This document shows positions 1 to 8,876 of a DNA stretch of 55,036 nt, one piece after another; position 1 is the first letter of the stretch, and every line of letters starts with the position of its first letter. Both the position numbers and the translations under genes were made by a program. Below the pieces are notes generated by a model. The model made no database searches, had not been told where the DNA came from, and saw nothing but the letters and a program-made list of their open reading frames with translations. Source of the stretch: an uncultured Bacteroidales bacterium (GTDB lineage: Bacteria; Bacteroidota; Bacteroidia; Bacteroidales; FEN-979). Where the stretch lies: the NCBI GenBank assembly GCA_903885595.1, contig CAISJJ010000035.1, positions 1 to 55,036 on the forward strand, given 5' to 3'.

Positions 1-71
1 TCCGGGAAAAACTTGGCATAACCAGCATCAAAACCATCAAAGGCGTTGGATATAAATTCGATGAGGGTTGA
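1..71 (+). CDS. OmpR/PhoB-type response regulator, C-terminal end only (partial)
   Basis: The reading frame starting at base 3 encodes 22 residues and then a TGA at 69-71. The peptide contains REKLG followed by TIKGVGYKF. This matches the end of the winged-helix DNA-binding domain of OmpR-family response regulators, where an 'RGVGYKF' hairpin closes the protein. The rest of the gene lies left of the window, so the receiver domain cannot be seen. A sensor kinase would be expected nearby but is not in view. It converges on the small lysine-rich gene at 76-483. The family call rests on a short but very characteristic motif. Confidence 0.72.
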   Translation, partial: REKLGITSIKTIKGVGYKFDEG

Positions 72-75
72 TATT

Positions 76-483
76 CTACTTCTTTTTCTTCCCCTCTTTA
101 ACTTTCTTTGCTTTCTTCTCCGTTTTGACCTTTTTACTCTCCGGATTTTTCTTTTCCTTCTTCTCTGCCATTTCAGTTTTATTTCCCTCTTCAGCTGCTT
201 GTTCCTGAGGGACCTCCCCTTTCGCAGGCTGAATTTTTTTCTTGCTTGGAAAATATGAAAAGTAAATCAATTTGAAACTTTTCTCAAGTCGCTTTACCCC
301 TTTTTGGTTGATTTGTTTAATTTTTCCTTTTGTTTCAACATAGAATGATTCCTGCTCTGCGTCTGCGAAAATCACCAGGGTTTTTTTCTTGCCAATTCCG
401 GATACGAGATTTTTCACATCCTGTAAATCTCCGAGGATATGCACTTCGGGAAGATTTATTTTTTTTGATTTTTTCATTTTCAT
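76..483 (-). CDS. Hypothetical protein with lysine/glutamate-rich tail
   Basis: About 135 residues from the ATG at 483. The frame stays open up to 555, but the start at 483 (MKMKKSKK...) is preferred because the extra upstream residues look like untranslated A/T-rich leader. The first two thirds look like a small folded domain with predicted strands (VHILGD, KTLVIFADAE, SFYVETKG). The last 55 residues are almost only K and E with A and P, a disordered, highly charged tail. No signal peptide or membrane segment is seen. I do not recognise the family. The polybasic tail could bind nucleic acid or ribosomes, but that is inference only. It converges with the response regulator end at base 71. Confidence 0.6.
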   Translation of the reverse strand: MKMKKSKKINLPEVHILGDLQDVKNLVSGIGKKKTLVIFADAEQESFYVETKGKIKQINQKGVKRLEKSFKLIYFSYFPSKKKIQPAKGEVPQEQAAEEGNKTEMAEKKEKKNPESKKVKTEKKAKKVKEGKKKK

Positions 484-590
484 GAATGTTGTTATTGTTG
501 TTAATCGCTCATTGTTCAAATTTAATGTATTTTTTTGAAAGGCATTCAAAAACAATCAGAATGTCCAGCTTTCTGGACAATGGTTCATTT

Positions 591-2393
591 TTAATCATAC
601 AAGAATGGCTTTATTGATACAAACCGCTCTGTAACATTATTATCAGTGAGTTCTTTCGACAGTGATCTGATCATTTCTTCAGGTATTTCAAGGATATCAG
701 TTATAATTAAAACATCAAGGCAGTTGCTGAACAGCGGATCAACATTGAATCCGATAATTTCAGAATTTATTCCCAGGTATTTTTTTAACAATACAGGGGT
801 GCGGAACCCGGGATCAAAGGACTGGATGAAATTTTCCACTTTACCAAGGTTTTTACCCGTCACTTTATAAAATAACTTCTTTCTTATAGTTGGTGGAATC
901 TTAGGTACAAATTTTTTCCTTGGAATAAAAAAAACTGAAAGCTCCTTGTTGAAATGATTTTTTTTCAGAAATGATACCATCAATGCCTTTGCAGGATTAC
1001 TATAGGTATTGCTGATGCTGACCGGTCCGATCATATATCGTAAATCCGGATGTCGGCATAATAAGACAAAAATACCTTTCCAGAGCAGGAAAAGCGACAA
1101 TGGTTTTTTCTGCCAGGATTTGATGATAAATGATCTTCCAAGTTCCATACATGCATTAAGTACCGGTTTAACTCCTGCCCTGATATGAAAAAGGGTGCTG
1201 ATATAAAATCCATGGACGCCGTGTGTTTCCATTATCCTGTTTCCAAATCCCACCCGGTAGCCTCCAATGATCCTCTTTTCAAGATTGTCCCAGATAAAAA
1301 GATGGTGATAATAGTGATCAAAAGTGTCAAGGTCAATTGACTTGTTTGTTCCTTCGCCAACTTCGCGATAGGTGATTTCTCTTAGCCTGCCTAATTCCTG
1401 CATGATAAATGGAATTCCGGTAGCGGGTGAGCAGAAAACCCTGTGATTGTTGAAAGAAAACAATAGGCAGCTCGATTTCAGCCCCTCAACCTCATTCACC
1501 AATAATTCGGTGGGGACCGGCTGAACAAGCAGTTCCTGATGCCTGACCTGGAAAATTCCTGATTTTTTTTGTTTTTCTGTCTGAATCCCCAAAGAAAAAG
1601 TTCTCATTCTCAGATAACGTCCAAAATCATTAATATCGGTAAGCTTCTCCTGTTCCCTTACTGTAATCGGGCGCCCGATACGGACCCGGATTTTTTTTCC
1701 TGATTTATTTAACATTTCAGAGGGCAATAATGCCGTTCTGACAATCGGATTGACCATACCCAGAATCTGGAATAACAAACTATTATGCCCTTCAAAATAA
1801 ATCGGGATAACCGGAACCCGGGCTTTTGAAATCAGTTTTAATACGGATGGGGGCCAATTTTTATCGGTTACGGTACCTGTTTTTATCTTGAATGATGCAA
1901 CCTCTCCTGCCGGGAATAAACCCACGGGATGACCGCTCTTCAGGTGATGCAGCGCTTCTTTCAATCCGCTGTAACTTGACTGAACATTTGGAACTTTTTC
2001 AAACGGATTGACTTTTAACGCAAATCCTTCGATCGGTTTGACCTTTGCCAGAAGAAAGTTCATCAGAATCTTAAAATCCGGACGTTTCGAGATAAGAAGT
2101 TTAAACAGGATGATCCCGTCAATTCCGCCATACGCGTGATTCGATATGGTGATGAATGGTCCGTTGCATGGAATGTTTTGAATCTCTTCCTGAGAAACGT
2201 TGATCTGAAATCCCAATCTGGCAATTAAAGAATCAATAAATTTATTGGCTGGTAATTCGTGTATTGGACCATACAAATTATTGATCCTGTCCAGCTTCAT
2301 AATCCGGTGAAGCATCAATGCCAGCCAGGCTCCCCCCGGGTATCGGAGAACAGGTAGCGCTTTAACAAGATCAGAGGGATTGAGCAGTTCCAT
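591..2393 (-). CDS. Bifunctional PlsC-type O-acyltransferase / OlsB-like N-acyltransferase (aminolipid synthase)
   Basis: 600 residues with two acyltransferase halves. The N-terminal half (about 1-270) is a PlsC/LPLAT domain with an acyltransferase motif spaced NHAYGGID (His86, Asp92), the variant seen in Bacteroidota GlsA-type enzymes, and a downstream 'FPAGE' motif. The C-terminal half (about 290-600) resembles the hemolysin/OlsB N-acyltransferase family, with a 'FIWD....IIGGYRVG' core. Such pairs build glycine or ornithine lipids: the N-acyltransferase makes the monoacyl amino acid and the PlsC half adds the second fatty acid. In Bacteroides the two activities are separate genes (glsB, glsA), while Flavobacterium and Serratia have a fused OlsF. 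The domain order here fits the fused type. The amino acid acylated cannot be read from sequence. Confidence 0.8.
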   Translation of the reverse strand: MELLNPSDLVKALPVLRYPGGAWLALMLHRIMKLDRINNLYGPIHELPANKFIDSLIARLGFQINVSQEEIQNIPCNGPFITISNHAYGGIDGIILFKLLISKRPDFKILMNFLLAKVKPIEGFALKVNPFEKVPNVQSSYSGLKEALHHLKSGHPVGLFPAGEVASFKIKTGTVTDKNWPPSVLKLISKARVPVIPIYFEGHNSLLFQILGMVNPIVRTALLPSEMLNKSGKKIRVRIGRPITVREQEKLTDINDFGRYLRMRTFSLGIQTEKQKKSGIFQVRHQELLVQPVPTELLVNEVEGLKSSCLLFSFNNHRVFCSPATGIPFIMQELGRLREITYREVGEGTNKSIDLDTFDHYYHHLFIWDNLEKRIIGGYRVGFGNRIMETHGVHGFYISTLFHIRAGVKPVLNACMELGRSFIIKSWQKKPLSLFLLWKGIFVLLCRHPDLRYMIGPVSISNTYSNPAKALMVSFLKKNHFNKELSVFFIPRKKFVPKIPPTIRKKLFYKVTGKNLGKVENFIQSFDPGFRTPVLLKKYLGINSEIIGFNVDPLFSNCLDVLIITDILEIPEEMIRSLSKELTDNNVTERFVSIKPFLYD

Positions 2394-2571
2394 TTTTCTT
2401 ATGCAAATTGTTCCGGGCCATCAAAAATTTCTACAAATTAAATTGATAAAGGTAAATAATTGCCACTGGATACTTGTTAAATATGAAGATTTAACTATTT
2501 GTTAATCTTGACTATGGATCAGATGAATCTATGATTTAACATGCAATTAACACCATATTAAAAATTATTTG

Positions 2572-2579
2572 TAATTTTG
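2572..2579 (+). promoter_or_regulatory. -7 promoter box for the CBM48 gene
   Basis: TAATTTTG matches the Bacteroidota TAnnTTTG -7 box and lies 32 bases before the ATG at 2612. No good TTTG is found 19-21 bases upstream, so only the -7 half is supported. Confidence 0.45.
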
Positions 2580-2611
2580 CACCCGATTTATTTAAATTAA
2601 ACCTATCAAAT

Positions 2612-2917
2612 ATGAGTATCGAAAAAAAATCCTTGAAAGCAAAACCTGTCAGTAAAGTTAAATTCTCTCTTTCGGGAGATCAGTATACATCTGCTTCTTC
2701 CATCCTCCTGGTTGGGGATTTCAATAACTGGCAGATCGGAGAAACCCCTCTGAAAAAAGCAAAAACCGGAGTATGGTCAGTCACGATCGACCTGGAAAAT
2801 GGTAAAGAATACCAATTCCGTTACCTCATCGATGGTACCAATTGGGAAAACGATTCTGAAGCCGACAAATTTGTCCCAAGCGGACTGGGTTCAGAGAATT
2901 CAGTCATCGCTCTCTAA
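2612..2917 (+). CDS. Small glycogen-binding-type CBM48 (isoamylase early-set) protein
   Basis: 101 residues that make up a single early-set/CBM48 domain of the kind found in AMPK beta subunits and at the N-terminus of branching and debranching enzymes. Diagnostic stretches are VGDFNNW, the TGVWSVTIDL strand and YQFRYLIDG. There is no signal peptide, so it should act in the cytoplasm. Free-standing versions are common in Bacteroidota next to alpha-glucan genes. The convergent neighbour is a GH13 glucosidase, which suggests a role in binding an alpha-glucan, but the ligand is inferred. A TAnnTTTG box lies upstream and a strong stem-loop follows the stop. Confidence 0.82.
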   Translation: MSIEKKSLKAKPVSKVKFSLSGDQYTSASSILLVGDFNNWQIGETPLKKAKTGVWSVTIDLENGKEYQFRYLIDGTNWENDSEADKFVPSGLGSENSVIAL

Positions 2918-2925
2918 AATTAACG

Positions 2926-2950
2926 ATGAAAGGGGCCCTGCCCCTTTCAT
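2926..2950. terminator. Bidirectional stem-loop between convergent genes
   Basis: ATGAAAGGGGC and its exact complement GCCCCTTTCAT form an 11-bp stem around a CCT loop. It sits between the CBM48 stop (2917) and the GH13 stop (2947-2949), overlapping the latter. On the minus strand the stem is followed by a T-rich stretch (2911-2925). It probably ends transcription of both genes. Confidence 0.65.
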
Positions 2951-4563
2951 TCATCTATCCGACAGATTGTAACTTCATAAGGACCAATCTGCATATTCTG
3001 AAAATAGTTGAATTCATCCGGCGTCCTGTGGGTTGATAAAATTACTTTGCCATAGGTGTGCTCAGGGAGCGATAATAATTTGTGCCGACCTGTAAAGTTC
3101 AGGATCACAAGGATCCGCTCATTCTCAGTCAGCCGGAAATAGGACAGAATTCCCTTTTGGCCAGTGGTAACCGGAACCCACGAACCTTTTTGTAAGGCTT
3201 CGCTCGATCGGCGTATCTTTATCAGGTTCCTGTAATGGTTAAGCAATGAAGACGGATCCTCCTCCTGTTTTCTGACATTACGGGAACGCGTGTCGCTGTT
3301 CAGCGGAAGCCATGGGATACCGATTGTGAAATCACCCGATGGTTCATGGTTCCACTGCATAGGTGTGCGGGCTTTGTCCCTGCCTGTAAACAACGGCCAG
3401 AATCGCTTTCCAAGCGGATCGCGGATATGTCGCCGGCGGATGTGTCCGTTGTGCATGCCTATTTCTTCACCATAATATATGAACGGTGTACCCCGGAGGG
3501 TCAGTAACAGCGCGGCTGCAACCTTGGCTTTCTCCTCCTTTTTGGTACGCCACGGTATTCGGTCAATGCTTCTGAAAAGATCATGGTTCGATAAAACATG
3601 ACAGGGCCATCCGTTCTCAGGAATGCTGTTATACCATCTCTCAATGCATTTGAAGTAGGAATGGGCATTCCATGCACTGAAGATCAATGAAAAATCAAAT
3701 GCAAGGTGAATCCCATTATGTCCCCTGGCAAGGTATCGCGCCGCAGCTTTTGCATTTCCCGGCGGAAGTGTGTAAACCTCTCCAATTGCGGTAGCGTTTT
3801 CATATTGATCGAGCAATTTCCTGATCCGGGTAACAATAGTGACGGATCGTTTCCTGTTGCGGGTATAGATTTGCTTCTGAAGTGCAGGAATTCCGAATAA
3901 AACCGGGTTACTCCTGAACTTTTTATCCTTTGCGATCAGGTTGATCACATCCAGCCTGAAACCATCCACCCCCAGGTTGAGCCAGAACTTCATCTCATCA
4001 AAAAATACGTTTGGAAGCTCCTTGTCGCGCCAGTTAAGATCGGGTTGTTCTTCGAAAAAAGAATGCATGTAATATTGGCCTGTCCTTTCATCGAATTTCC
4101 ATGCGCTTCCTCCAATAGCCGCTTTCCAGTTATTGGGCGGGCCACTCTTGATCCCCTCTTTCCAGATGTACCAGTTACGCTTCGGATTGTCAAGGGAAGA
4201 TGATGATTCGATGAACCAGGGATGCTGGTTGGATGTATGGTTCAGGATCATATCCAGGATAATACGAATCCCGGAATCATGGGCTTTTTCCAGCAGTTCA
4301 ATAAAATCATCCATGGTTCCGAAATCCAGGTCAATTTCGCGATAATTTGAAACATCGTATCCGAAATCAACCATCGGGGATTTAAACATGGGAGAAAGCC
4401 AGATTCCTTCAATCCCCAGCACTTTTAAGTACCCAAGTCGGCGGATTATTCCCCTGATATCACCGATCCCGTCTCCATTAGAATCCTGGAAACTACGTGG
4501 ATAGATATGATATATCACACCATGTTTCCACCATATCCTTGGCTCCTCAATATTTCCGCTCAT
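2947..4563 (-). CDS. GH13 alpha-glucosidase family protein
   Basis: About 538 residues. It carries all GH13 (alpha-amylase clan) signatures: DMILNH (region I), GFRLDV with nucleophile Asp207, GEV with acid/base Glu264, and SNHD with Asp330 (numbered from an alternative ATG nine bases further upstream, at 4572). The opening 'WWKHGVIYHIYPRSF.D..GDGIGD' is typical of oligo-1,6-glucosidase/alpha-glucosidase (GH13 subfamilies 17, 23, 29 and 31). No signal peptide is seen, so it should hydrolyse imported or stored alpha-glucosides in the cytoplasm. The ATG at 4563 is preferred because it overlaps the stop of the upstream glycosyltransferase as ATGA, a sign of translational coupling. Exact substrate (maltose, isomaltose, trehalose-P or sucrose) is not resolvable by eye. 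Confidence 0.88.
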   Translation of the reverse strand: MSGNIEEPRIWWKHGVIYHIYPRSFQDSNGDGIGDIRGIIRRLGYLKVLGIEGIWLSPMFKSPMVDFGYDVSNYREIDLDFGTMDDFIELLEKAHDSGIRIILDMILNHTSNQHPWFIESSSSLDNPKRNWYIWKEGIKSGPPNNWKAAIGGSAWKFDERTGQYYMHSFFEEQPDLNWRDKELPNVFFDEMKFWLNLGVDGFRLDVINLIAKDKKFRSNPVLFGIPALQKQIYTRNRKRSVTIVTRIRKLLDQYENATAIGEVYTLPPGNAKAAARYLARGHNGIHLAFDFSLIFSAWNAHSYFKCIERWYNSIPENGWPCHVLSNHDLFRSIDRIPWRTKKEEKAKVAAALLLTLRGTPFIYYGEEIGMHNGHIRRRHIRDPLGKRFWPLFTGRDKARTPMQWNHEPSGDFTIGIPWLPLNSDTRSRNVRKQEEDPSSLLNHYRNLIKIRRSSEALQKGSWVPVTTGQKGILSYFRLTENERILVILNFTGRHKLLSLPEHTYGKVILSTHRTPDEFNYFQNMQIGPYEVTICRIDE

Positions 4564-5741
4564 AACGGGCATGATTTTGTCACCAATCCGGTGTCCTGCA
4601 GCAGCCGGTCCATGATGTCTTCAGCCTTGTAATCCTCGGCCCTGCTCCGGGCAGCCAGTTTCATCTGCTTGCGTATGCCGGGATCAAGGAAAAACGATAC
4701 CACCTTCCCTGCCATCTCCTCTGATGTTTCACCCAGGTATCCGCATACAGAATCCTCCAGAATATCCTTTGGTCCTTTGGTATTGTATGCAGCAACCGGC
4801 AATCCACTGCTTAGCGCTTCAAGAACCACACAACTGAATGTATCGAAACGGGAAGGCAGCAGCAGAATGTCTGACGATTTAAAAAGAGCTGGCAGGTTTT
4901 CGTGCCCAACCCACCCAAGATAAAAAGCCTCAGGGAGAGCTTTTTTCAGTTCCTCTTCGGCAGGGCCAGTTCCGGCTATGACCATTTGTGTCTCCGGTAT
5001 TACTGATCTGACCATCCTCACAATACCGGGAAGTTCCATCACTCCCTTCTCTTTGCTTATCCGTCCGGTATAAAGCATCACGGGTCCCTCAGGATTAAAC
5101 GGGAGCCTGGTCTGCACAAATGGCAGCGTGTCAGAAAAAACTTTATCAGCCCAGTGTGCGGTAAGGAAAACGCGTGAAGGGTCAAAACCCATTCCTTTGC
5201 CGGTAAGCCATTGCTGCTGGTCTGTATTGAGTACAAATATATTCCCGAATCCTTTATAATAGATCCTGAGCGCCTTCTGCAGCCTGCTCAGACCGACTTC
5301 CTCCAATGATAAAACTTCTTTTGCAAATGTCAGCCAGTCGGTGTGCAGATAAAAGAAAGTTTCAACTGAGAATGTCTTTTTCAGCCAAAGCGCAGCCAAC
5401 CCCATCGGACCTTCTGTTGAACAGATGATCCGGTTATAATTGCCGCGCCTGAAGGCACGTTGAACAGATACAAAGTTGGGAATCCTGAATGGTTGTTGCC
5501 GGTAAAGCGGAAAGGTAAATTCTGAGATCGGTTTCAGTACGATCAGATGATCGTCGGGTTTGATCCTGCTGCTGCATACCATCAGGTCGACAGGCAGATT
5601 ACGCGATTTGATCACCTGGTGAATAGCCTTGAGCACCGTGGAAACTCCGTTTTGGTCACCATAGGTGTCTGTCATCCACAACAGCCTCCCGGCCGATTTT
5701 GGATCGGTAATAGGAAACCCGGCGGGTGGTTGTATCGTCAT
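4560..5741 (-). CDS. GT4 glycosyltransferase
   Basis: 393 residues with a GT-B fold. The C-terminal nucleotide-sugar half shows LYTGRISKEKG, then the donor-binding segment SRFDTFSCVVLEALSSGLP with the E-x7-E type acidic residue, typical of CAZy family GT4. It is cytoplasmic with no signal peptide. It starts at an ATGA overlap with the small gene upstream (stop 5738-5740) and ends in an ATGA overlap with the GH13 gene, so the three genes are one tightly coupled operon. Acceptor and sugar are unknown. The N-terminal region resembles diacylglycerol or mannosyl GT4 enzymes only in general fold. Confidence 0.85.
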   Translation of the reverse strand: MTIQPPAGFPITDPKSAGRLLWMTDTYGDQNGVSTVLKAIHQVIKSRNLPVDLMVCSSRIKPDDHLIVLKPISEFTFPLYRQQPFRIPNFVSVQRAFRRGNYNRIICSTEGPMGLAALWLKKTFSVETFFYLHTDWLTFAKEVLSLEEVGLSRLQKALRIYYKGFGNIFVLNTDQQQWLTGKGMGFDPSRVFLTAHWADKVFSDTLPFVQTRLPFNPEGPVMLYTGRISKEKGVMELPGIVRMVRSVIPETQMVIAGTGPAEEELKKALPEAFYLGWVGHENLPALFKSSDILLLPSRFDTFSCVVLEALSSGLPVAAYNTKGPKDILEDSVCGYLGETSEEMAGKVVSFFLDPGIRKQMKLAARSRAEDYKAEDIMDRLLQDTGLVTKSCPL

Positions 5742-5989
5742 GATATGCTCAAATGTAGTCCCTCTTCAGATACTGTCAGGTTTGCATCTTTTTGTCCCTG
5801 GATTGACTCCCTGCCTGAATGATGAAATGTATCGAGTAAGATAAATTCATCGCCAGATACCTCTGAACCGGAAATATTTCCATGCCTTTTTAAGGACTCT
5901 GGGAAAATAAACATCCCCCGCAGGAGGGGAAGTGTTTCACCCCGTGATTTTCTGATTTTTATCCCGGATGCTTGCGTGTTTCTCTTCAT
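5738..5989 (-). CDS. Small hypothetical protein, first gene of GT4-GH13 operon
   Basis: About 83 residues from the ATG at 5989 (the frame is open to 6010). It is basic at the N-terminus (MKRNTQ...KIRKSRG) and acidic/polar afterwards, without signal peptide, membrane helix or recognised domain. The main support for it being real is its stop, which overlaps the ATG of the glycosyltransferase as ATGA, exactly as that gene overlaps the next. It could be a true small partner protein or a translated leader that couples translation. Codon pattern is not decisive at this length. Confidence 0.42.
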   Translation of the reverse strand: MKRNTQASGIKIRKSRGETLPLLRGMFIFPESLKRHGNISGSEVSGDEFILLDTFHHSGRESIQGQKDANLTVSEEGLHLSIS

Positions 5990-6122
5990 GACATATAAAT
6001 TTTTGGACAAAGGTCCTTATAATGACCATTCAATTTCCCCTGATTACGAAACTTAATGATTTCTTAACAGTTATTTAATATTTTCGTAATCTGCTGTTAA
6101 CATTGCTGTTGATCCATCCTGG

Positions 6123-6130
6123 TATCTTTG
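6123..6130 (+). promoter_or_regulatory. -7 promoter box of LpxH-like gene
   Basis: TATCTTTG fits TAnnTTTG and lies 10 bases before the ATG at 6141. An ATTG at 6102-6105 could serve as the upstream box, at slightly short spacing (17 bp). Confidence 0.45.
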
Positions 6131-6140
6131 CATCTGGCAT

Positions 6141-6995
6141 ATGAAAGCACACTCAATACCCAAACGTGAAGTTGACCTTGTCATCATTTCTGATGTTCAT
6201 CTTGGTGCGTTTGGATGTCATGCCAGGGAATTGCTCCAATACCTTCGAAGCATCAAACCCAAAATGCTTATCCTGAACGGGGATATTATCGATATCTGGC
6301 AGTTTCGAAAACGTTACTTTCCCAAATCACACCTGATGGTGATCAGGCATCTGACCGGGATGATCGCGAAAAACACCAAGGTGGTTTATATCACCGGAAA
6401 CCATGATGAACTGATGCGTAAGTTTGTCAAATTCCACATTGGCTCCTTTAAATTGGTGAATAAGCTGCTGATCGAGCTCGACGGACAGAAAACATGGATC
6501 TTCCACGGCGATGTTTTTGACATAACCATGCAGTACAGCAAATGGCTGGCAAGATTTGGGTCATTCGGTTACGACTTTTTGATCCTGTTCAATAGCCTTG
6601 TAAATTTCCTTCTGACTAGCCTGGGTAGAGAAAAGATCTCTTTCTCGCGCAGGATCAAACACCAGGTGAAGCGTGCTGTTTCCTATATCAATAAATTCGA
6701 GGAGACCGCTGCTGGCATTGCCATTTCAAAAGGATATGCCAATGTGATCTGCGGTCATATTCATCAACCTGAAATCAGGACCATTTCCAATTCCCAGGGC
6801 TCTGTCACATACCTGAATTCAGGCGACTGGATCGAAAATCTTTCAGCGCTTGAATTTCACGAAGGCCAATGGAGAATTTACAATTACCGCGAAGACCTCT
6901 ATGCCCAGGCCTATGCAGTTGCTTCGAAACAGGCTGAATCACCAAGTCACAAAGAGACATTCGAGGAGCTGCTCAAAGAATTCAATCTAAGGTAG
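6141..6995 (+). CDS. UDP-2,3-diacylglucosamine diphosphatase-like metallophosphoesterase
   Basis: 284 residues of the calcineurin-like phosphoesterase fold. All metal-binding motifs are present: SDVHLGAF (Asp18, His20), NGDIID (Asp48), GNHDE (86-90), HGD (122-124) and CGHIHQPE (205-208). This arrangement is that of LpxH/LpxH2 enzymes, which cut UDP-2,3-diacylglucosamine to lipid X plus UMP at the inner membrane during lipid A synthesis. Bacteroidota commonly have more than one paralogue, so this copy could also work on another UDP-lipid or phospholipid precursor. It converges with the second GT4 gene, the stop codons overlapping by nine bases. Confidence 0.85.
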   Translation: MKAHSIPKREVDLVIISDVHLGAFGCHARELLQYLRSIKPKMLILNGDIIDIWQFRKRYFPKSHLMVIRHLTGMIAKNTKVVYITGNHDELMRKFVKFHIGSFKLVNKLLIELDGQKTWIFHGDVFDITMQYSKWLARFGSFGYDFLILFNSLVNFLLTSLGREKISFSRRIKHQVKRAVSYINKFEETAAGIAISKGYANVICGHIHQPEIRTISNSQGSVTYLNSGDWIENLSALEFHEGQWRIYNYREDLYAQAYAVASKQAESPSHKETFEELLKEFNLR

Positions 6996-8201
6996 GTGTT
7001 CATCCTCATCATCCTCCCATTGATGAGATACTGCCGGCTGGTGTTCCATGATCAATTCGACATATCGCTGATAAACGTCATCAACGATTGCATCCCATGG
7101 GTGATAAATTGATTTCCTGGCGCCCTCACCTGCCTTCTTTATTGCGTCGGGGCGTTTCATCAGTTCAGTGATCTTTTTCACCAGCGATTCAACCTGGTCT
7201 TCGATGAGGAATCCGTTTATGCCGTCAAGGATCCCTTCGGCTGAAGAACTGTTCCTTACAATTACCGAAGGAACATCGAACGCTGCGGCCTCCTGGAGAA
7301 CAAGGGGGGAGTTGTCATAAATTGATGGGAAAACAAGCAGGTCGGAGGCTGCATATACATACTCCAATTCCTTGCGATCGGTGATCACCCCAAGAAAAAT
7401 GACTTGCTCCTGGATTTTATACTGCCTTACCAGTTTCATCATCTCCCGCGCCGCATATCCTTCGCCCACAAAGATCATTTTAAATGATTCCCCGAAAGAT
7501 TTCAACATCTTCATGGCTTCGAGAATGAGTCTCACATTTTTCTCCCAGCGATGCTGACCAACAAACAACATTATAAATTCATTTGGTCCGGATTCTATAC
7601 GGTCAAGTCCCTTTTTCCGATATTTCAGGAATTTTACCTTGTCGGGAATTGCCATATCAGTCCCATTGGGCATTACCTCATAAGAGCCGTTGAACCCATA
7701 ATCCTTAAGTGTTTGCCCGGTGGCTTTATTGGGAACCCAAACCAGATCTGCCGATTTGTAAAATTCAAGGGTGGTTCTCATCAGGAATTCAATAAACAGG
7801 TCGTTGTTTATCACTTTCTTGAAGTCATCACGGTATTTTGTATGAAAAGTTGCGACAAGGGGCACCTTAAGTTTTGATGCAAGTTTTACCGCCAGCTGAC
7901 CGCTGATAAAAGGACAATGTGCATGAAGAACATCGAATTTTATCTTCTTGATCTTTTTCTTGAATGTGATATCGATCAGAGGGAGCCCCACCCTGTAAGG
8001 ATTCATGCCCGGCAGCAGGACCGACTTAAAGCGGTAAACTTTATAGTCAACATTGTCCTTGTAATCCTTGACCCTGGGGGCGATCAGCATGCTCTTCCCA
8101 TATTTTTCATTCAGCCAGTAGGCATAATTGTGGGCCGTCATTCCCACCCCATCCATGATGGGGAAATAAGAATCATTAAACTGACAGGTAGTAATCTGCA
8201 T
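6987..8201 (-). CDS. GT4 glycosyltransferase, glycolipid-synthase type
   Basis: 404 residues. The N-terminal acceptor half has FPIMDGVGMTAHNYA and DVLHAHCPF...ATFHTKYRDD, patterns typical of 1,2-diacylglycerol 3-alpha-glucosyltransferases and PimA-like GT4 enzymes. The donor half shows LFVGQHRWEKN and FPSIYDNSPLVLQEAAAF with the conserved acidic residues. There is no signal peptide, and the enzyme probably acts at the inner face of the inner membrane. The acidic tail EDDEDEH is unusual. Together with the LpxH-like neighbour this suggests membrane glycolipid assembly, but the acceptor is inferred. Confidence 0.85.
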   Translation of the reverse strand: MQITTCQFNDSYFPIMDGVGMTAHNYAYWLNEKYGKSMLIAPRVKDYKDNVDYKVYRFKSVLLPGMNPYRVGLPLIDITFKKKIKKIKFDVLHAHCPFISGQLAVKLASKLKVPLVATFHTKYRDDFKKVINNDLFIEFLMRTTLEFYKSADLVWVPNKATGQTLKDYGFNGSYEVMPNGTDMAIPDKVKFLKYRKKGLDRIESGPNEFIMLFVGQHRWEKNVRLILEAMKMLKSFGESFKMIFVGEGYAAREMMKLVRQYKIQEQVIFLGVITDRKELEYVYAASDLLVFPSIYDNSPLVLQEAAAFDVPSVIVRNSSSAEGILDGINGFLIEDQVESLVKKITELMKRPDAIKKAGEGARKSIYHPWDAIVDDVYQRYVELIMEHQPAVSHQWEDDEDEHLP

Positions 8202-8383
8202 AAAGAAATTTTATGCAAATATCGATTGCTTAAATAAGATTTTTCAGCAGTTAACAATTTGTTAATGAATATTTAATTTTCATCTGAACGGTTGATAATT
8301 CCAATAGACGTTTTATTGCCGGAGATTACAATCGAGGGTATTCACTTTGCGAAATAAATTTCCTTGAAATAATCCAGGAATAT

Positions 8384-8391
8384 TATCTTTG
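8384..8391 (+). promoter_or_regulatory. -7 promoter box of DUF1761 gene
   Basis: TATCTTTG matches TAnnTTTG, 28 bases before the ATG at 8420. A CTTG (8363-8366) upstream is about 17 bp away, a bit short for the usual 19-21. The rest of the 8202-8419 gap holds A/T-rich sequence with no gene. Confidence 0.45.
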
Positions 8392-8419
8392 TAACAATAA
8401 TCAATCTAAATAATCAACT

Positions 8420-8836
8420 ATGGAACTTTCAAATATAAATTTTCTTGCGCTGTTTGTGGCAGCAATTGCCAGTTTTGCGCTCGGCGCCCTGTGGTATAGC
8501 CCGGTCATGTTCAGTAAAGCATGGCAAAAAGCAGTTGGACTTACTGATGAAAATCTGCAAAAGGCAAACATGGCCCTCATTTTCGGGTCAAGTTTCCTGC
8601 TGATTTTTTTAATGGATTTCGGATTGGCAGTGATCCTTCAGGGCCATGCCAGCCGCGATGTAACTGCCTGTTCAGGTTTTATGTATGGTTTGCTGATCGG
8701 CATTTTCTTTGTCGCTACCTCATACGGGATCAACATGATTTACCAACGGAAATCCTTCCTCCTTTGGGCGATTGATTCCGGTTACCAGGTGCTATACCTG
8801 GCGATGACCGGGGCGATACTCGGTGCCTGGAGATAG
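8420..8836 (+). CDS. DUF1761 family membrane protein
   Basis: 138 residues with four hydrophobic segments. The first is FLALFVAAIASFALGALWYSP, and the 'GALWYSP.MF.K.W' pattern is the hallmark of DUF1761 (PF08570). It should be a small inner-membrane protein of unknown function. It stands alone between two minus-strand genes and has its own promoter box. No partner can be proposed from context. Confidence 0.82.
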   Translation: MELSNINFLALFVAAIASFALGALWYSPVMFSKAWQKAVGLTDENLQKANMALIFGSSFLLIFLMDFGLAVILQGHASRDVTACSGFMYGLLIGIFFVATSYGINMIYQRKSFLLWAIDSGYQVLYLAMTGAILGAWR

Positions 8837-8876
8837 GATTCAACCTTCCGGGATCACCTGTTCAGTAAGAATCAAA

